From the NCBI GenBank assembly GCA_029552065.1, contig JAKPEG010000001.1:41168-105167 (forward strand): a DNA stretch of 64,000 nucleotides, in the 5' to 3' direction. The DNA comes from Actinomycetes bacterium. Its GTDB lineage: Bacteria > Actinomycetota > Actinomycetes > Actinomycetales > Dermatophilaceae. The position numbers and the translations under genes were made by a program. Position 1 is the stretch's first letter; each line of letters starts with the position of its first letter. Shown here in pieces: positions 30,819 to 40,726 of the stretch. Below the pieces are notes generated by a model. That model searched no databases. It saw only the letters and a list, made by a program, of their open reading frames with translations, and was not told where the DNA came from.

Positions 30819-31726
30819 GGCGCGACGACCGCGAGGGCGCCGGGGACCACCTCGAGCTCGACCGGCAGCGGCAGGAAGTCCTCGCCGTCGGCCTGCGTCG
30901 TGCGCACCCCCTCGGCATCGAGTCGCACCCGGCGACCACGACGGATCTCGACCGCCGGGTGGTGGACGTGGCTGCCGGAGAACACTTTGGGGAAGATCCG
31001 CAGGAACTCGCCCCGGCCGACCCGGTGCAGGATGAGCACGTCGAGCAGGCCGTCGCGCAGCGACGCGTCGGGGCAGACCTTCATCCCACCGCCGAAGGAG
31101 CTCCCGTTGCCGACTGCGACGAGCATGGCGGTGGTGTCGGTGCGTTCGTCGTCGACCTGGACGGTGTAGGGAATGCCGCGGAAGGTGCGCAGTTCGACGG
31201 CCACGGCGACGAGGTAGCGCAGCGGCCCGTGCAGCCGGGTGAGGGTGCGGCCACGGTCGTTCACTCGAGTGTCGAAGCCCCCGCCGAGCACGCCGAGCCA
31301 CCAGCGTGACCCCTCCTCGGTCGCCGCGTGCCCGGCGTCGATCCGGCGCACCGATCCTGCGGTGACGAGGTCGACGATGTCCTCGGGCCGGTTGCGCGGC
31401 AGCCCCAGGGCGCGGGCGTTGTCGTTGCCGGTGCCGCCAGGGACGAGCACGAGCGGCACGTCGGTGCCCGCGCAGGCGTTGGCTCCCAGGTGCGCGGTGC
31501 CGTCGCCGCCGATGACCGCGAGCGCGTCGAGTCGACCGGTGCGCACGGCCTCGGTCGTGCGCACCCGGCCTTCGTCCGCAGAATCGGCCTCGATGAGCAG
31601 GACGTCGTGCCCGTTCGCACGCAACCGCCTGACGACCCGGTCGCGCAGGACCCCGGCACGGTGCCGGCCGGCCGCGGCGTTGGCATAGACCCCGACGCGC
31701 GCGAGAGCGGGCTCGGTGGGAGGCAC
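30815..31726 (-). CDS. Diacylglycerol/lipid kinase family protein
   Basis: VIGGDGTAHLGANACAGTDVPLVLVPGGTGNDNARALGLPRNRPEDIVDLV; GTGND kinase motif. Confidence 0.9.
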   Translation of the reverse strand: MPPTEPALARVGVYANAAAGRHRAGVLRDRVVRRLRANGHDVLLIEADSADEGRVRTTEAVRTGRLDALAVIGGDGTAHLGANACAGTDVPLVLVPGGTGNDNARALGLPRNRPEDIVDLVTAGSVRRIDAGHAATEEGSRWWLGVLGGGFDTRVNDRGRTLTRLHGPLRYLVAVAVELRTFRGIPYTVQVDDERTDTTAMLVAVGNGSSFGGGMKVCPDASLRDGLLDVLILHRVGRGEFLRIFPKVFSGSHVHHPAVEIRRGRRVRLDAEGVRTTQADGEDFLPLPVELEVVPGALAVVAP

Positions 31727-31752
31727 GTGCGCGAGGCTACCGCTCGCGCGGC

Positions 31753-32583
31753 TCAGAGGGCAGATGCCTGATCGTCGGGCAGGTCGAGCCACTCGGCCGT
31801 CGGGTCGCGCTTGGCCCGGCGACGATCCAGCAGGGTGGAGATGCCCACGGCGAGGAAGAACAGCGCGACGAGGGGCAGGGCCAGGACGATCATCGTCCAC
31901 GGACTCGGGTCGGGCGTCATCACCGCGGTGAAGAGAAAGCAGAGGAACACGGCACCACGCCAGCCCTTGCGCATGACCCGGGCGGGCAGGACGTGTGCGA
32001 CGTTGAGTCCGACGAGCAGCACCGGCAGGAGGAAGCCGATCCCGAAGGTGAGGATGAACTTGAGGACGAAGCTCAGGTAGTCGGGGGCGTAGATGATGTT
32101 GGAGCCCTGCGCGGGAGTGAAGCTCAGCAGCGTCTGCACGGCCCGAGGGAGCACGGCAAAGGCGAGGGCGCAGCCGGCGAGGAAGAGCGGCACCGCGGCC
32201 GCGAAGAAGGCCATCGAGACCCGCTTCTCGCGGGTGGTGAGGCCGGGCAGGACGAACGCCCAGAGCTCCCACAGCCACACCGGCGAGGAGATGACGACGC
32301 CGACGAACAGACCGACCACGAGCAGGATCGTGAACGAGTCGGTGAGGTTGCCGAAGGAGGTCGTGACGATGGCGCCCGCGGCCTTCTTCTCGTTGGCGAC
32401 GGCGGCGATGGGAGCGACGAGGGCGTCGTAGATCTCCTGCCACCGGACCCAGCCGACGATCGAACCGAGCAGGATGGCCAGGATCGCGATGAGCGTCCGG
32501 TTGCGCAGCTCCCGCAGGTGGTCGCCGAGGGACATCCGACCCTCGGGGTCGCGGTGGCGGCGAAGTCGACGGAATCGGCCCAT
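31753..32583 (-). CDS. tatC: Sec-independent protein translocase TatC
   Basis: MSLGDHLRELRNRTLIAILAILLGSIVGWV... and six predicted TM helices. Confidence 0.95.
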   Translation of the reverse strand: MGRFRRLRRHRDPEGRMSLGDHLRELRNRTLIAILAILLGSIVGWVRWQEIYDALVAPIAAVANEKKAAGAIVTTSFGNLTDSFTILLVVGLFVGVVISSPVWLWELWAFVLPGLTTREKRVSMAFFAAAVPLFLAGCALAFAVLPRAVQTLLSFTPAQGSNIIYAPDYLSFVLKFILTFGIGFLLPVLLVGLNVAHVLPARVMRKGWRGAVFLCFLFTAVMTPDPSPWTMIVLALPLVALFFLAVGISTLLDRRRAKRDPTAEWLDLPDDQASAL

Positions 32584-32646
32584 CAGCTGGTCGGCGGGGT
32601 CGGCGTTGGTCGCGGGACGAGCGGCGGTATGCCGGGTATCCGGCGG

Positions 32647-32910
32647 TCAGTCGGTCGAGCGCTCGTCGCCCGACCCGGACGCATTCGCGCTCGACGAGTG
32701 CGGCGGCACGACGTCGCCGGGGACGGTGTCCGACGCGGCCGGGCTCGGCCGGCCTTGGGTGCCGTCGTTGCGCATCTCGTTGACCTCGGACTTGAAAATC
32801 CGCATCGAACGACCCACGCTGCGGGCCACGTCGGGCAGCCGCTTCCAACCGAAGAGGACGGCCACGACGAGGATGAGCACGACGAAGTGCCACGGTTCGC
32901 GGAACAGCAT
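32647..32910 (-). CDS. tatA: Twin-arginine translocase TatA
   Basis: [46 protein letters not shown]. Confidence 0.93.
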   Translation of the reverse strand: MLFREPWHFVVLILVVAVLFGWKRLPDVARSVGRSMRIFKSEVNEMRNDGTQGRPSPAASDTVPGDVVPPHSSSANASGSGDERSTD

Positions 32911-32946
32911 GAGTGGTGTCTCTCCTCGGTTCGGGTGCGGTCGATT

Positions 32947-33399
32947 CTACCCGGCCCGATCCGACGCCCGGCCCGGACGCCCGGAGCCGTCCCTCCGCTC
33001 GACGACATCAAGGCCCCGCGGGCGGGGCAGTTCCTCGGCCGCGTCGAGGATCGGACGGAAGTCACGTCGTCGACGAGCCCAGCCGGGCAGCCGCTCGGCC
33101 CGCCGCCGCGCACGCTGCGCCTCGCTCGCGGCACGCACCTGGGCCCGCTCGCGTGCCACGTCCACCACGCTCCTGAACACCGCGAGTTCCGCAGCGGGTT
33201 CCGCGGCCCACTCGCGGCGCAGCGCCTCGGTGTGCTGCTCGACGACGAGCCCGGTCGCCTCGAGCAGGCGTTCGGTGTCGGCGAGGGTGTCGCCGAGTTC
33301 CTGGGATCGGCCCCACAGCCAGCGCAGCCGGCGCCAGAGATACCAGCCGGCCCCCACCACGAGCAGCAGCCAGAGGAGGGTCCACGCGAGCACGCGCAT
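32947..33399 (-). CDS. Single-TM coiled-coil hypothetical protein
   Basis: MRVLAWTLLWLLLVVGAGWYLWRRLRWLWGRSQELGDTLADTERLLEATG; start overlaps the pafBC stop (TGATG). Confidence 0.65.
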   Translation of the reverse strand: MRVLAWTLLWLLLVVGAGWYLWRRLRWLWGRSQELGDTLADTERLLEATGLVVEQHTEALRREWAAEPAAELAVFRSVVDVARERAQVRAASEAQRARRRAERLPGWARRRRDFRPILDAAEELPRPRGLDVVERRDGSGRPGRASDRAG

Positions 33400-35501
33400 C
33401 AGGCGCCGCCGCGCGGCATACGACGGTCGTCGTCCGTCAGGCCGTATGCCGCGACCGCGGCGGCAGCGCCCTCGCGCACCGCGGTGGCGAGGGCGACCGG
33501 CTCGCGGACGGTCACGAGCCCCCCGAGCCGCCAGGCGAGCCGGACCACCCATCCGGTGTCGGCGGCGCGCAGGCGGACCAGGCGCCGGCCTTCCCCGAGC
33601 TCGTCCACCGACTCGACCGGGTAGTAGTCGGCTACCCAGGCGGCCTCGCGCTCGGTGACGAGTTCGACGAGGGCGTCACCGGCACCGGGCAGGTATGCCG
33701 CCCCGGCGAGGTCGCGACCCCGCGCCTGCTCCGGCGGGACACCGGGGACGTCGAGGACCTCGAGCCCGACGATCCGGTCGAGTCGGAACAGCCGGACGTC
33801 CTCGGCCCGGTGGCACCAGCCCTCGAGATACCAGTGGGCCTCGAGGTTGACCAGGCGCATGGGGTCGACCTCGCGCTCGGTCACCTCGTCCCGGCCGGCG
33901 GACTGGTAGCGCAACCGCAGTCGGCGGGTGTCCTCCAAGGCGCCTCGCAGTCGCGCGACGAGCGCCTCCTGGGCTCCGTCGTCGAGGGTGACGTGCACCC
34001 GGGCCGCGACCCCGGCCGCCTCACCGGTCGCCGCTTCGAGTTTGGCCAGCGCCCCGACGACCGCGTCGCGCTCGGCGATGCCCGGGGTGGCGGCGAGGGC
34101 ACGCAGCCCGACCATGAGAGTGACCGCCTCGTCGATCGTGAGGCGCAGCGGTCGAGCGATCGCGTCGGCGTTGCCGACGTAGACCCGCCCGTCCTCCCAG
34201 TCGGCCTCGATGAGGTCGTCGGGCAGGTGCCCGGGGGTCCCGCAGACGAACAGGAGCAGCAGGTCGGATTCGAGCTGCGCCGGGGTGATGCCGAACTGGT
34301 GGGCCGCGACGTCGAGAGCGACCCCCTGATGGCCGAGCAGCCACGGCACGAGAGCGAGCAGCCGGGAGAGCCGGGCGCTCGCGGACTCCGGGTGCGGCCG
34401 GCTGGGCCGGGCAGCGGACCTCGCCGCCGGTAGGGTCTGCCCGGCCGGCGCCGTCCCGCCTGGCTGCGCGGCACCGTTGCCGGTCGATTGCGGCATACCG
34501 GGTTCCGCTTGCGGCATACCGGGCCGGTGGCGGTCACCCGCCGCCGACAACCGCGCGACGACGGCGTCGCGCACCCGCTCGGGAGCCTCGACGAGCACGT
34601 CGGGGCCGAAGCCGGCCACCTCCTGGGAGAGCGACTCGACGTCGCGGTAGTCGACGTCGACGAGCGACCATTCCTCGTCGATCTCGCCGACGGTGCGAGC
34701 CCGGCGGCGCAGGGTGTTGCCCGCCCCGGCCCGGATGCGCAGGATCGCCGGCGGCTGGTCGACGAACCCCGGCTCCGACGCCCCCACGAGCACCCGGGGC
34801 ACGTGGTCGGCGGGGATCTCGTATGCCGCGGGCCCGCCCCGGAGCGCGACCGGCCCGGCCACCCGGCTGAGCCGGAAGACCCGCTCGGCCCCGCGGTCGA
34901 CGTCCCAGCCGGTGACATACCACCGGCCGCGCCACATCGCCATTCCCCACGGCCGCACGGTCCGGGTGCCCCGCTCGCCGTCGGCGCGAACGTAGTCGAA
35001 GCGGACCTCCTGGCGGTCCTGGACCGACCGACGCATCGGCTCGAAGGCCGGCTCGCTCGTGCGCACCCGTGGCTCGATCCGCACGAGCGAGGTGTCGTCG
35101 AGCTCGACCCCGGCCGAGGCGAGTTTGGCCATCGCGGCGGCGGCGGGGGCGGCCAGGCTCGCCTGGGTCCAACTGCGGGCAGCGAGGGCCAGCGCAGCGA
35201 CCTCGGCGGGGGCGAAGTCGATCGCCGGCAGGGAGTATTCCCGCTTGTCGATCCGATAGCCGGGCTCGTCGTCGGCGCTCGGGTCGACCTGCTGGGTGCT
35301 CAGCGGGATGCCCAGGTCGCGCAGTTCGTCCTTGTCCCGCTCGAACATCCGATCGAAGGCCTCGTCGCCGGCTGTCTGCTGGTACTGCGGGACAGCCGCG
35401 CGCAGCTGGGCCTTGGTGAGGGGGCGGCGGGTCGAGAGCAGCGCGATGACGAGGTTGAGCAGGCGCTCGGTCTTCGCGGCCACCGCCGGCTGGGCGTTCA
35501 C
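33399..35501 (-). CDS. pafBC: Fused PafB-PafC WYL-domain transcriptional regulator
   Basis: Two HTH-WYL modules in one ORF: KTERLLNLVIALLSTRRPLTKAQLR...YQQTAGDEAFDRMFERDKDELRDLGIPL and ASARLSRLLALVPWLLGHQGVALDVAAHQFGITPAQLESDLLLLFVCG. Confidence 0.92.
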   Translation of the reverse strand: MNAQPAVAAKTERLLNLVIALLSTRRPLTKAQLRAAVPQYQQTAGDEAFDRMFERDKDELRDLGIPLSTQQVDPSADDEPGYRIDKREYSLPAIDFAPAEVAALALAARSWTQASLAAPAAAAMAKLASAGVELDDTSLVRIEPRVRTSEPAFEPMRRSVQDRQEVRFDYVRADGERGTRTVRPWGMAMWRGRWYVTGWDVDRGAERVFRLSRVAGPVALRGGPAAYEIPADHVPRVLVGASEPGFVDQPPAILRIRAGAGNTLRRRARTVGEIDEEWSLVDVDYRDVESLSQEVAGFGPDVLVEAPERVRDAVVARLSAAGDRHRPGMPQAEPGMPQSTGNGAAQPGGTAPAGQTLPAARSAARPSRPHPESASARLSRLLALVPWLLGHQGVALDVAAHQFGITPAQLESDLLLLFVCGTPGHLPDDLIEADWEDGRVYVGNADAIARPLRLTIDEAVTLMVGLRALAATPGIAERDAVVGALAKLEAATGEAAGVAARVHVTLDDGAQEALVARLRGALEDTRRLRLRYQSAGRDEVTEREVDPMRLVNLEAHWYLEGWCHRAEDVRLFRLDRIVGLEVLDVPGVPPEQARGRDLAGAAYLPGAGDALVELVTEREAAWVADYYPVESVDELGEGRRLVRLRAADTGWVVRLAWRLGGLVTVREPVALATAVREGAAAAVAAYGLTDDDRRMPRGGA

Positions 35502-35593
35502 TCCCCCGACGCTACCCGGCCGGACCCGGGACACGCCGAGCACGACGGCTTGCGTGTCGCAGGCTCGGGCAGGGTCGCGGAGCCGAAGAACGA

Positions 35594-35625
35594 CGGCGGG
35601 GCCGCCCCGAAGGACGGCCCCGCCG
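35594..35625. terminator. Terminator-like hairpin
   Basis: CGGCGGGGCCG ccccgaagga CGGCCCCGCCG, just past the stop of the minus-strand MFS gene. Confidence 0.7.
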
Positions 35626-35639
35626 ACGTGCACCGATCG

Positions 35640-37013
35640 TCAGCGACCGGCGTCGAGCTTCTCCATCTCGAGGGCCTCGATCTGCATCGCGTCGAGCGAG
35701 TCGTCGCCCGAGTAGGTGCGGTGCAGGAGCCACACGGCGAGCGCCGACACTGCGAGGACGACGCCGTAGACCTGGTAGACGTTGGGCGCGGTGAAACCGC
35801 GGGCCAACAGGAAGGCTGCGATGTTGGGGGCGAGGAAGGCGACCACCCGGCCGAAGCCCATCATGAGTCCGACCGCGCCGGCCCGGATCTGAGTCGGGTA
35901 GATCGGCGGGCTGATGGCGTAGTAGGCCAGGACGCCTCCGTTGGCCGCGATGCCGATGGCCACGGCGAGGACCAGGACGATCGAGGTCACCGAGAAGAAC
36001 TGGGCGAACGCGAAGTAGGCGATCGTGCCGAAACCGACCAGGATCATCGTGACGATCCGCGTGTTGAGGCGCGTGGCAAGGACGGCGAAGAGCAGGCCAC
36101 CGATGATGCCACCCACCGAGACCAGGGCCTGGGCCACGATGCCGATGTTGTTGTCACCGGTGGACTGGGTGACCAGGCGCGCCGTGAAGCTGTTGGCGAA
36201 GTAGAAGGCGGCGATGAGGGTCGCGTAGGCCAGCCACAGGTAGACCGTGCGGATGGCCATCTTGCCGGTGAACATGCCCTTGAGGAGCGTCCCGAACAGC
36301 GACTTCTGCGTGTCGTGGTGGGTGGGTGGGGGCAGTTCTTTGTCCGGGGGCAGACCGAGCTTGGCACCGATCTTGTTGTAGGCCTCCAGCGCGCCGGCCG
36401 GTCGGCGTTCGACGAGGAAGCCCACCGACTCGGGCAGGGCGGCGAAGGCCCAGACGGTGAGCAACGCGGTCACGATCGCCGAGAAGAAGAACGGACCACG
36501 CCAGCCGAAGTTGCCGATGAGCCAGATGGACAGGAAGCCGCCCAGGGCCGAGCCGATCGGGAAACCCATGCCGTAGATGCCCATGACGCTGCCGCGCCGA
36601 GCGTCCGAGGCGTATTCGGAGACGAGCACGTTGAGGCTCGGGACGATCCCGCCGAGGAACAGCCCGGCGAAGAACCGGAAGACGAGGAAGATGCCGAAAC
36701 TCGGCGCCAGACCGCTGAGGGTCATCCCCACGACGATGAGCAGGAGGGAAGCGAGGATGTGGGCGCGGCGACCGAACCGGTCGGCCAGCGGCGCGAGGAA
36801 TGCTGCGCCGATGCCCATACCGAGCGTGCCGATGGAGGCCACAAGACCCTGCTGGCCGACATCGAGGCCCCACTCCTTGGTGAGCGAGCTGAGCGTGAAC
36901 GACGTGACGAGGATTTCGTACCCGTCGATGATGGTGAGGCAGATGCAGAGCACGACGACGGCCCACTGGAACCCGCGCATCGGACCGCGTCGGATGACGT
37001 CTCTCAGTTCCAC
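35640..37013 (-). CDS. MFS transporter, aromatic acid:H+ symporter (AAHS)-like
   Basis: MRGFQWAVVVLCICLTIIDGYEILVTSFTLSSLTKEWGLDVGQQGLVASIGTLGMGIGAAFLAPLADRFGRR. Confidence 0.88.
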   Translation of the reverse strand: MELRDVIRRGPMRGFQWAVVVLCICLTIIDGYEILVTSFTLSSLTKEWGLDVGQQGLVASIGTLGMGIGAAFLAPLADRFGRRAHILASLLLIVVGMTLSGLAPSFGIFLVFRFFAGLFLGGIVPSLNVLVSEYASDARRGSVMGIYGMGFPIGSALGGFLSIWLIGNFGWRGPFFFSAIVTALLTVWAFAALPESVGFLVERRPAGALEAYNKIGAKLGLPPDKELPPPTHHDTQKSLFGTLLKGMFTGKMAIRTVYLWLAYATLIAAFYFANSFTARLVTQSTGDNNIGIVAQALVSVGGIIGGLLFAVLATRLNTRIVTMILVGFGTIAYFAFAQFFSVTSIVLVLAVAIGIAANGGVLAYYAISPPIYPTQIRAGAVGLMMGFGRVVAFLAPNIAAFLLARGFTAPNVYQVYGVVLAVSALAVWLLHRTYSGDDSLDAMQIEALEMEKLDAGR

Positions 37014-37241
37014 GCCTGGTCCTTCCTTTCCGGAGCATATGAGATGCGCCGACCCGTTTCCCCGAGCGGCGCCTAGAGGGACCGTAGCGGCACCGCCCGG
37101 ATAGTCAAGGGTGCGACTGGCTTCGTTGCGGATTCTTTCCCCTGTGCGGAAGCCCGTCGGCGCGGTGGGTGACCGAATGTCGCAGCTTGTCCGCTACGCG
37201 GCATACATCGCGGTATGCCGCCCGCGCGCGGCGGGAGAGCG

Positions 37242-38363
37242 TCAGTCGGCGGCGAGGATGTCGACGACGAAGACGAGGGTGTCGGTGCCGGAGATCTTCG
37301 GCGGGGACCCGGCTGTGCCGTAGCCGTCGGCGGGCGGGACGACGAGCAGCACCCGCGAGCCGACCGGCTTGCCGACCAACCCGGAGTCCCAGCCCTTGAT
37401 GACGTTGCCGGCACCGAGGATGAAGCTGAAGGAGCGCTGCCGGGTCCACGAGGAGTCGAAGACCGAGCCGTCCTTCCAGAGCACACCCGTGTAGTGGACG
37501 GTGAGCTTCTGACCGGCGGCCACCGGCGCGCCGGCGCCCTGGACGAGCAGCTGGCTCACCGTCGTCGTGGGCGCGGCGGTGCCACTCGGCACCGAGATCG
37601 TGGGTCCGCCGGCCGGGTCGAAGCTCGTCACCGTCGGCAGGCCCGCAACCGGGTCGACAGCCGTGCCCTGGGCCTGGGTGAGCGGTGCCGGTGGCGCCAC
37701 CTGGATCTTCGTGATGTCGGCGACGAGCACGAGCTGCTCGGTGCCGGAGATCCCCATCTCGGGACGTCCCGCGGAACCGAAGGACTCGGCCGGGGGGACG
37801 ACCAGGAGGATCCGCGAACCGACCTGCACGCCGGACAACCCCCGGACCAGACCCGCGATCGTCTGGGCCGGGTCGAGGTCGAGCGTGGTGGACGTGTCTC
37901 CGTCGAAGTCGCTGTCCAGCAGGGTCCCGTCCGAGCCCTTGAACAGGGCGGTCACCGCGGTGACCCGGCTGCCGACGACGCTCACGTCGCCCGAACCAGG
38001 GGTGAGCACCGTGCGGGTCGTCGCGCTCACCGTGACGGGCTTGCTGGCGAAGCTCACCGTGGGGGTCTTCCCGGTGCCGGACGGCGCCGAGACCGTGATC
38101 CCGCCGAGGACCGCCAGGTCGGCGCTCGTGCCGAACGGGCCGACCGGCATCGACGCCAACCCCGTGGCACTGCCCGTGGCGGTGGCCATCGGGGCCGCGC
38201 CGGTCGAGCTGCCGGCCGACGCAGGGGAACTCTGGCCGTCGGTGGAGTTGAGGGTGCTCGACGCGCAGGCGCCGGCGAGGAGCACCACGCCGACGCCCGC
38301 GAGTGCGGACCGACCGGCCCGCGCCAGACGGGAGGTGGGACGCACGGCATATGGTGTGGACAC
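37242..38363 (-). CDS. FKBP-type peptidyl-prolyl isomerase lipoprotein
   Basis: Lipobox VVLLAGACAS; C-terminal VHYTGVLWKDGSVFDSSWTRQRSFSFILGAGNVIKGWDSGLVGKPVGSRVLLVVPPADGYG, and a degenerate upstream FKBP-like half. Confidence 0.88.
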   Translation of the reverse strand: MSTPYAVRPTSRLARAGRSALAGVGVVLLAGACASSTLNSTDGQSSPASAGSSTGAAPMATATGSATGLASMPVGPFGTSADLAVLGGITVSAPSGTGKTPTVSFASKPVTVSATTRTVLTPGSGDVSVVGSRVTAVTALFKGSDGTLLDSDFDGDTSTTLDLDPAQTIAGLVRGLSGVQVGSRILLVVPPAESFGSAGRPEMGISGTEQLVLVADITKIQVAPPAPLTQAQGTAVDPVAGLPTVTSFDPAGGPTISVPSGTAAPTTTVSQLLVQGAGAPVAAGQKLTVHYTGVLWKDGSVFDSSWTRQRSFSFILGAGNVIKGWDSGLVGKPVGSRVLLVVPPADGYGTAGSPPKISGTDTLVFVVDILAAD

Positions 38364-38432
38364 GGCTGACAACCTCACGGGTGGGCGACGCAAACCCCGG
38401 CACTCTACCGCCGGGTGCTGTGTCGCCGCCCT

Positions 38433-39809
38433 TCACATCGCGTCGATCAGCCGCTGCACCCGGGCGTCGACCGCCGTGAACGGGTCCTTGCACAGAACGG
38501 TCCGTTGCGCCTGATCGTTGAGCTTGAGGTGCACCCAGTCGACACTGAAGTCGCGCCGTTTGGCCTGCGCTGCCCGCACGAACTCGCCGCGCAGCCGCGC
38601 CCGGGTCGTCTGTGGTGGCACCGTCTTGGCCCGGAAGATCTCCAGGTCCGTGCACTCGCGGGTGACCAGGCCGCGGCGCTGGAGGAGGTGGAAGAGCCCT
38701 CGCCGACGGTCGATGTCGTGGTAGGCGAGGTCCAGCTGGAGCAGCCGGGGGTCCTCGAGGGTGAGGCCGTGCCGCGCGCCATACCGCTCGAGCATCCGCC
38801 ACTTCACCACCCAGTCGATCTCCCGCTCGACGAGCGAGAGGTCGTCGGACTCGACCGCGCGCAGGGTCCGTTCCCAGAGCTCGACGACCCGGGTGGCGGT
38901 GGGGTCGGGGTTGCTCCCGCCGAGGATGCCCTCCCGCTCGGCGAACGCCCGCACGCGGGTGAGGAACTCCGACTGCATCTCCAGGGCCGACATCGTGCGG
39001 CCGTCGGCCAGTCGGACCGGCCGTCGGCCCGTGAGGTCGTGGCTCATCTCCCGGATCGCCCGGATGGGGTTCTCCAGGGCGACGTCCCGCATGACGACGC
39101 CCGACTCGATCATCCGCAGGACGAGGTCCGCCGACCCCACCTTGAGCAGGGTGGTCGTCTCCGACATGTTGGAGTCCCCGACGATGACGTGCAGCCGGCG
39201 ATAGCGCTCGGCGTCGGCGTGCGGTTCGTCGCGGGTGTTGATGATCGGGCGACTGCGGGTCGTCGCGGACGAGACCCCCTCCCAGATGTGGTCGGCACGC
39301 TGGCTCAGGCAGTAGGTCGCTCCCCGGCTGCCGACCACGAGCTTGCCTGCGCCGGCGATGAGTTGGCGGCTGATGAGGAACGGGATGAGCACGTCGGAGA
39401 CGGCGGCGAAGTCGCCCGTGCGCCCGATGAGGTAATTCTCGTGGCAACCGTAGGAGTTGCCGGCGGAGTCGGTGTTGTTCTTGAAGACGTAGATGTCGCC
39501 CTCGACGCCCTCCTCGGCCAGGCGCTGTGCGGCCTCCTCGGCCAGGCCCTCGAGGATGCGCTCCCCCGCCTTGTCGTGGACGACCACCTCGCGGACCGCG
39601 TCACACTCGGGGGTGGCGTATTCGGGATGGCTGCCCACGTCGAGGTAGAGCCGCGCGCCGTTGCCCAGGAAGACATTGCTGCTGCGCCCCCAAGCCACGA
39701 CCCGGCGGAACAAGTAGCGGGACACCTCGTCGGGAGTGAGCCGACGCTGTCCCTCGTGCGTGCAGGTGACACCGAACTCGGTCTCCACGCCGAAGATCCG
39801 CCGATCCAT
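38433..39809 (-). CDS. pafA: Pup--protein ligase PafA
   Basis: [70 protein letters not shown]. Confidence 0.98.
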   Translation of the reverse strand: MDRRIFGVETEFGVTCTHEGQRRLTPDEVSRYLFRRVVAWGRSSNVFLGNGARLYLDVGSHPEYATPECDAVREVVVHDKAGERILEGLAEEAAQRLAEEGVEGDIYVFKNNTDSAGNSYGCHENYLIGRTGDFAAVSDVLIPFLISRQLIAGAGKLVVGSRGATYCLSQRADHIWEGVSSATTRSRPIINTRDEPHADAERYRRLHVIVGDSNMSETTTLLKVGSADLVLRMIESGVVMRDVALENPIRAIREMSHDLTGRRPVRLADGRTMSALEMQSEFLTRVRAFAEREGILGGSNPDPTATRVVELWERTLRAVESDDLSLVEREIDWVVKWRMLERYGARHGLTLEDPRLLQLDLAYHDIDRRRGLFHLLQRRGLVTRECTDLEIFRAKTVPPQTTRARLRGEFVRAAQAKRRDFSVDWVHLKLNDQAQRTVLCKDPFTAVDARVQRLIDAM

Positions 39810-39813
39810 GGCC

Positions 39814-40641
39814 TCACCCTACGCAGGGAGACGGTGCTGCGCCCCCAGCGACGGGCTTGCCTGGCTGTCCGACCCCCTCGCGCAGGGCCGCCGTCTCCCA
39901 CACCAGATCGAGTAATCCTGGGGCCAGCCCCGGATCCTCGGCCCGCGACAGACACGCCTGTCGCAGTCGGCCCGAGAGTGCCTCCGGCCGGCGGTCGCAC
40001 TGCGCGAGATGGAACAGCAGGCGTTTCTCCCCCGGGTGGTAACGGCGGTTCAGGGCGAGGACCAGGCTGGCGACGACGTCGACCAGGCCGGCCCGTCGCC
40101 GCAGCACCATCGGCCAATCCCCCCGGCTCTGTGCCTTCACGAGCTGCGCGGCGAATTCGGCCGCCAGCTGGGGGAGTTCGGTGAACTGGCGCTCGCGGGT
40201 GGCTTCCGGATAGGTCGCCAGGGCCGCCCTCAGGCGGGCCAACTCCCCGTGCGGGTCGACGACCGGAATGCCCACGTATGCCGTGTGCAGGAAGGCCGTC
40301 GCGCACACCTCTGCGGCGAGACCGTCGAGACCGGCCCGCTCCACCTGTTCGTCGATGGTCGCCAGGTCGAGGTAGACCACCTCGACCGGCCGACCGCGCA
40401 CGGCGAAATGGTCCTCCGGCCCGAACACGTCGAACGACTCGACCGCCCCGTCGGCGAGTGGCCCGAGCATGCGGCGACGAGTCCCCGCCCCGACGAGCGG
40501 CCCCCGGAACCACGCATAGAGATCCGTGTCGGACCCGGCATCGTCGACACCGACGGCCCGGGAGCCGCCGAGCGAGAGCGCTGCGATCCCATCCAGACCG
40601 ATGAGCGCCGAGGCGACCGCGCGGTCGTCGTCGGTCAACAT
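39814..40641 (-). CDS. Nucleotidyltransferase-fold protein
   Basis: [26 protein letters not shown]: GGSxxxG...DxD motif; 4 bp upstream of pafA. Confidence 0.75.
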   Translation of the reverse strand: MLTDDDRAVASALIGLDGIAALSLGGSRAVGVDDAGSDTDLYAWFRGPLVGAGTRRRMLGPLADGAVESFDVFGPEDHFAVRGRPVEVVYLDLATIDEQVERAGLDGLAAEVCATAFLHTAYVGIPVVDPHGELARLRAALATYPEATRERQFTELPQLAAEFAAQLVKAQSRGDWPMVLRRRAGLVDVVASLVLALNRRYHPGEKRLLFHLAQCDRRPEALSGRLRQACLSRAEDPGLAPGLLDLVWETAALREGVGQPGKPVAGGAAPSPCVG

Positions 40642-40726
40642 GTCTGGATCGTAGGGTGCGGGATCGCGAGCGAGAACGGCATCGCTGGCGTCCGATCCAC
40701 GTCGGGAATCTGCGATCATTACCCCC

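Noticed and set aside
34488-37076. 862-aa + strand ORF opposite pafBC and the MFS gene
   Set aside because: Antisense shadow ORF typical of very high GC; low-complexity composition, while the opposite strand encodes recognisable proteins.
37105-39447. 780-aa minus ORF over FKBP and pafA
   Set aside because: Out-of-frame; the FKBP and PafA frames are unambiguous.
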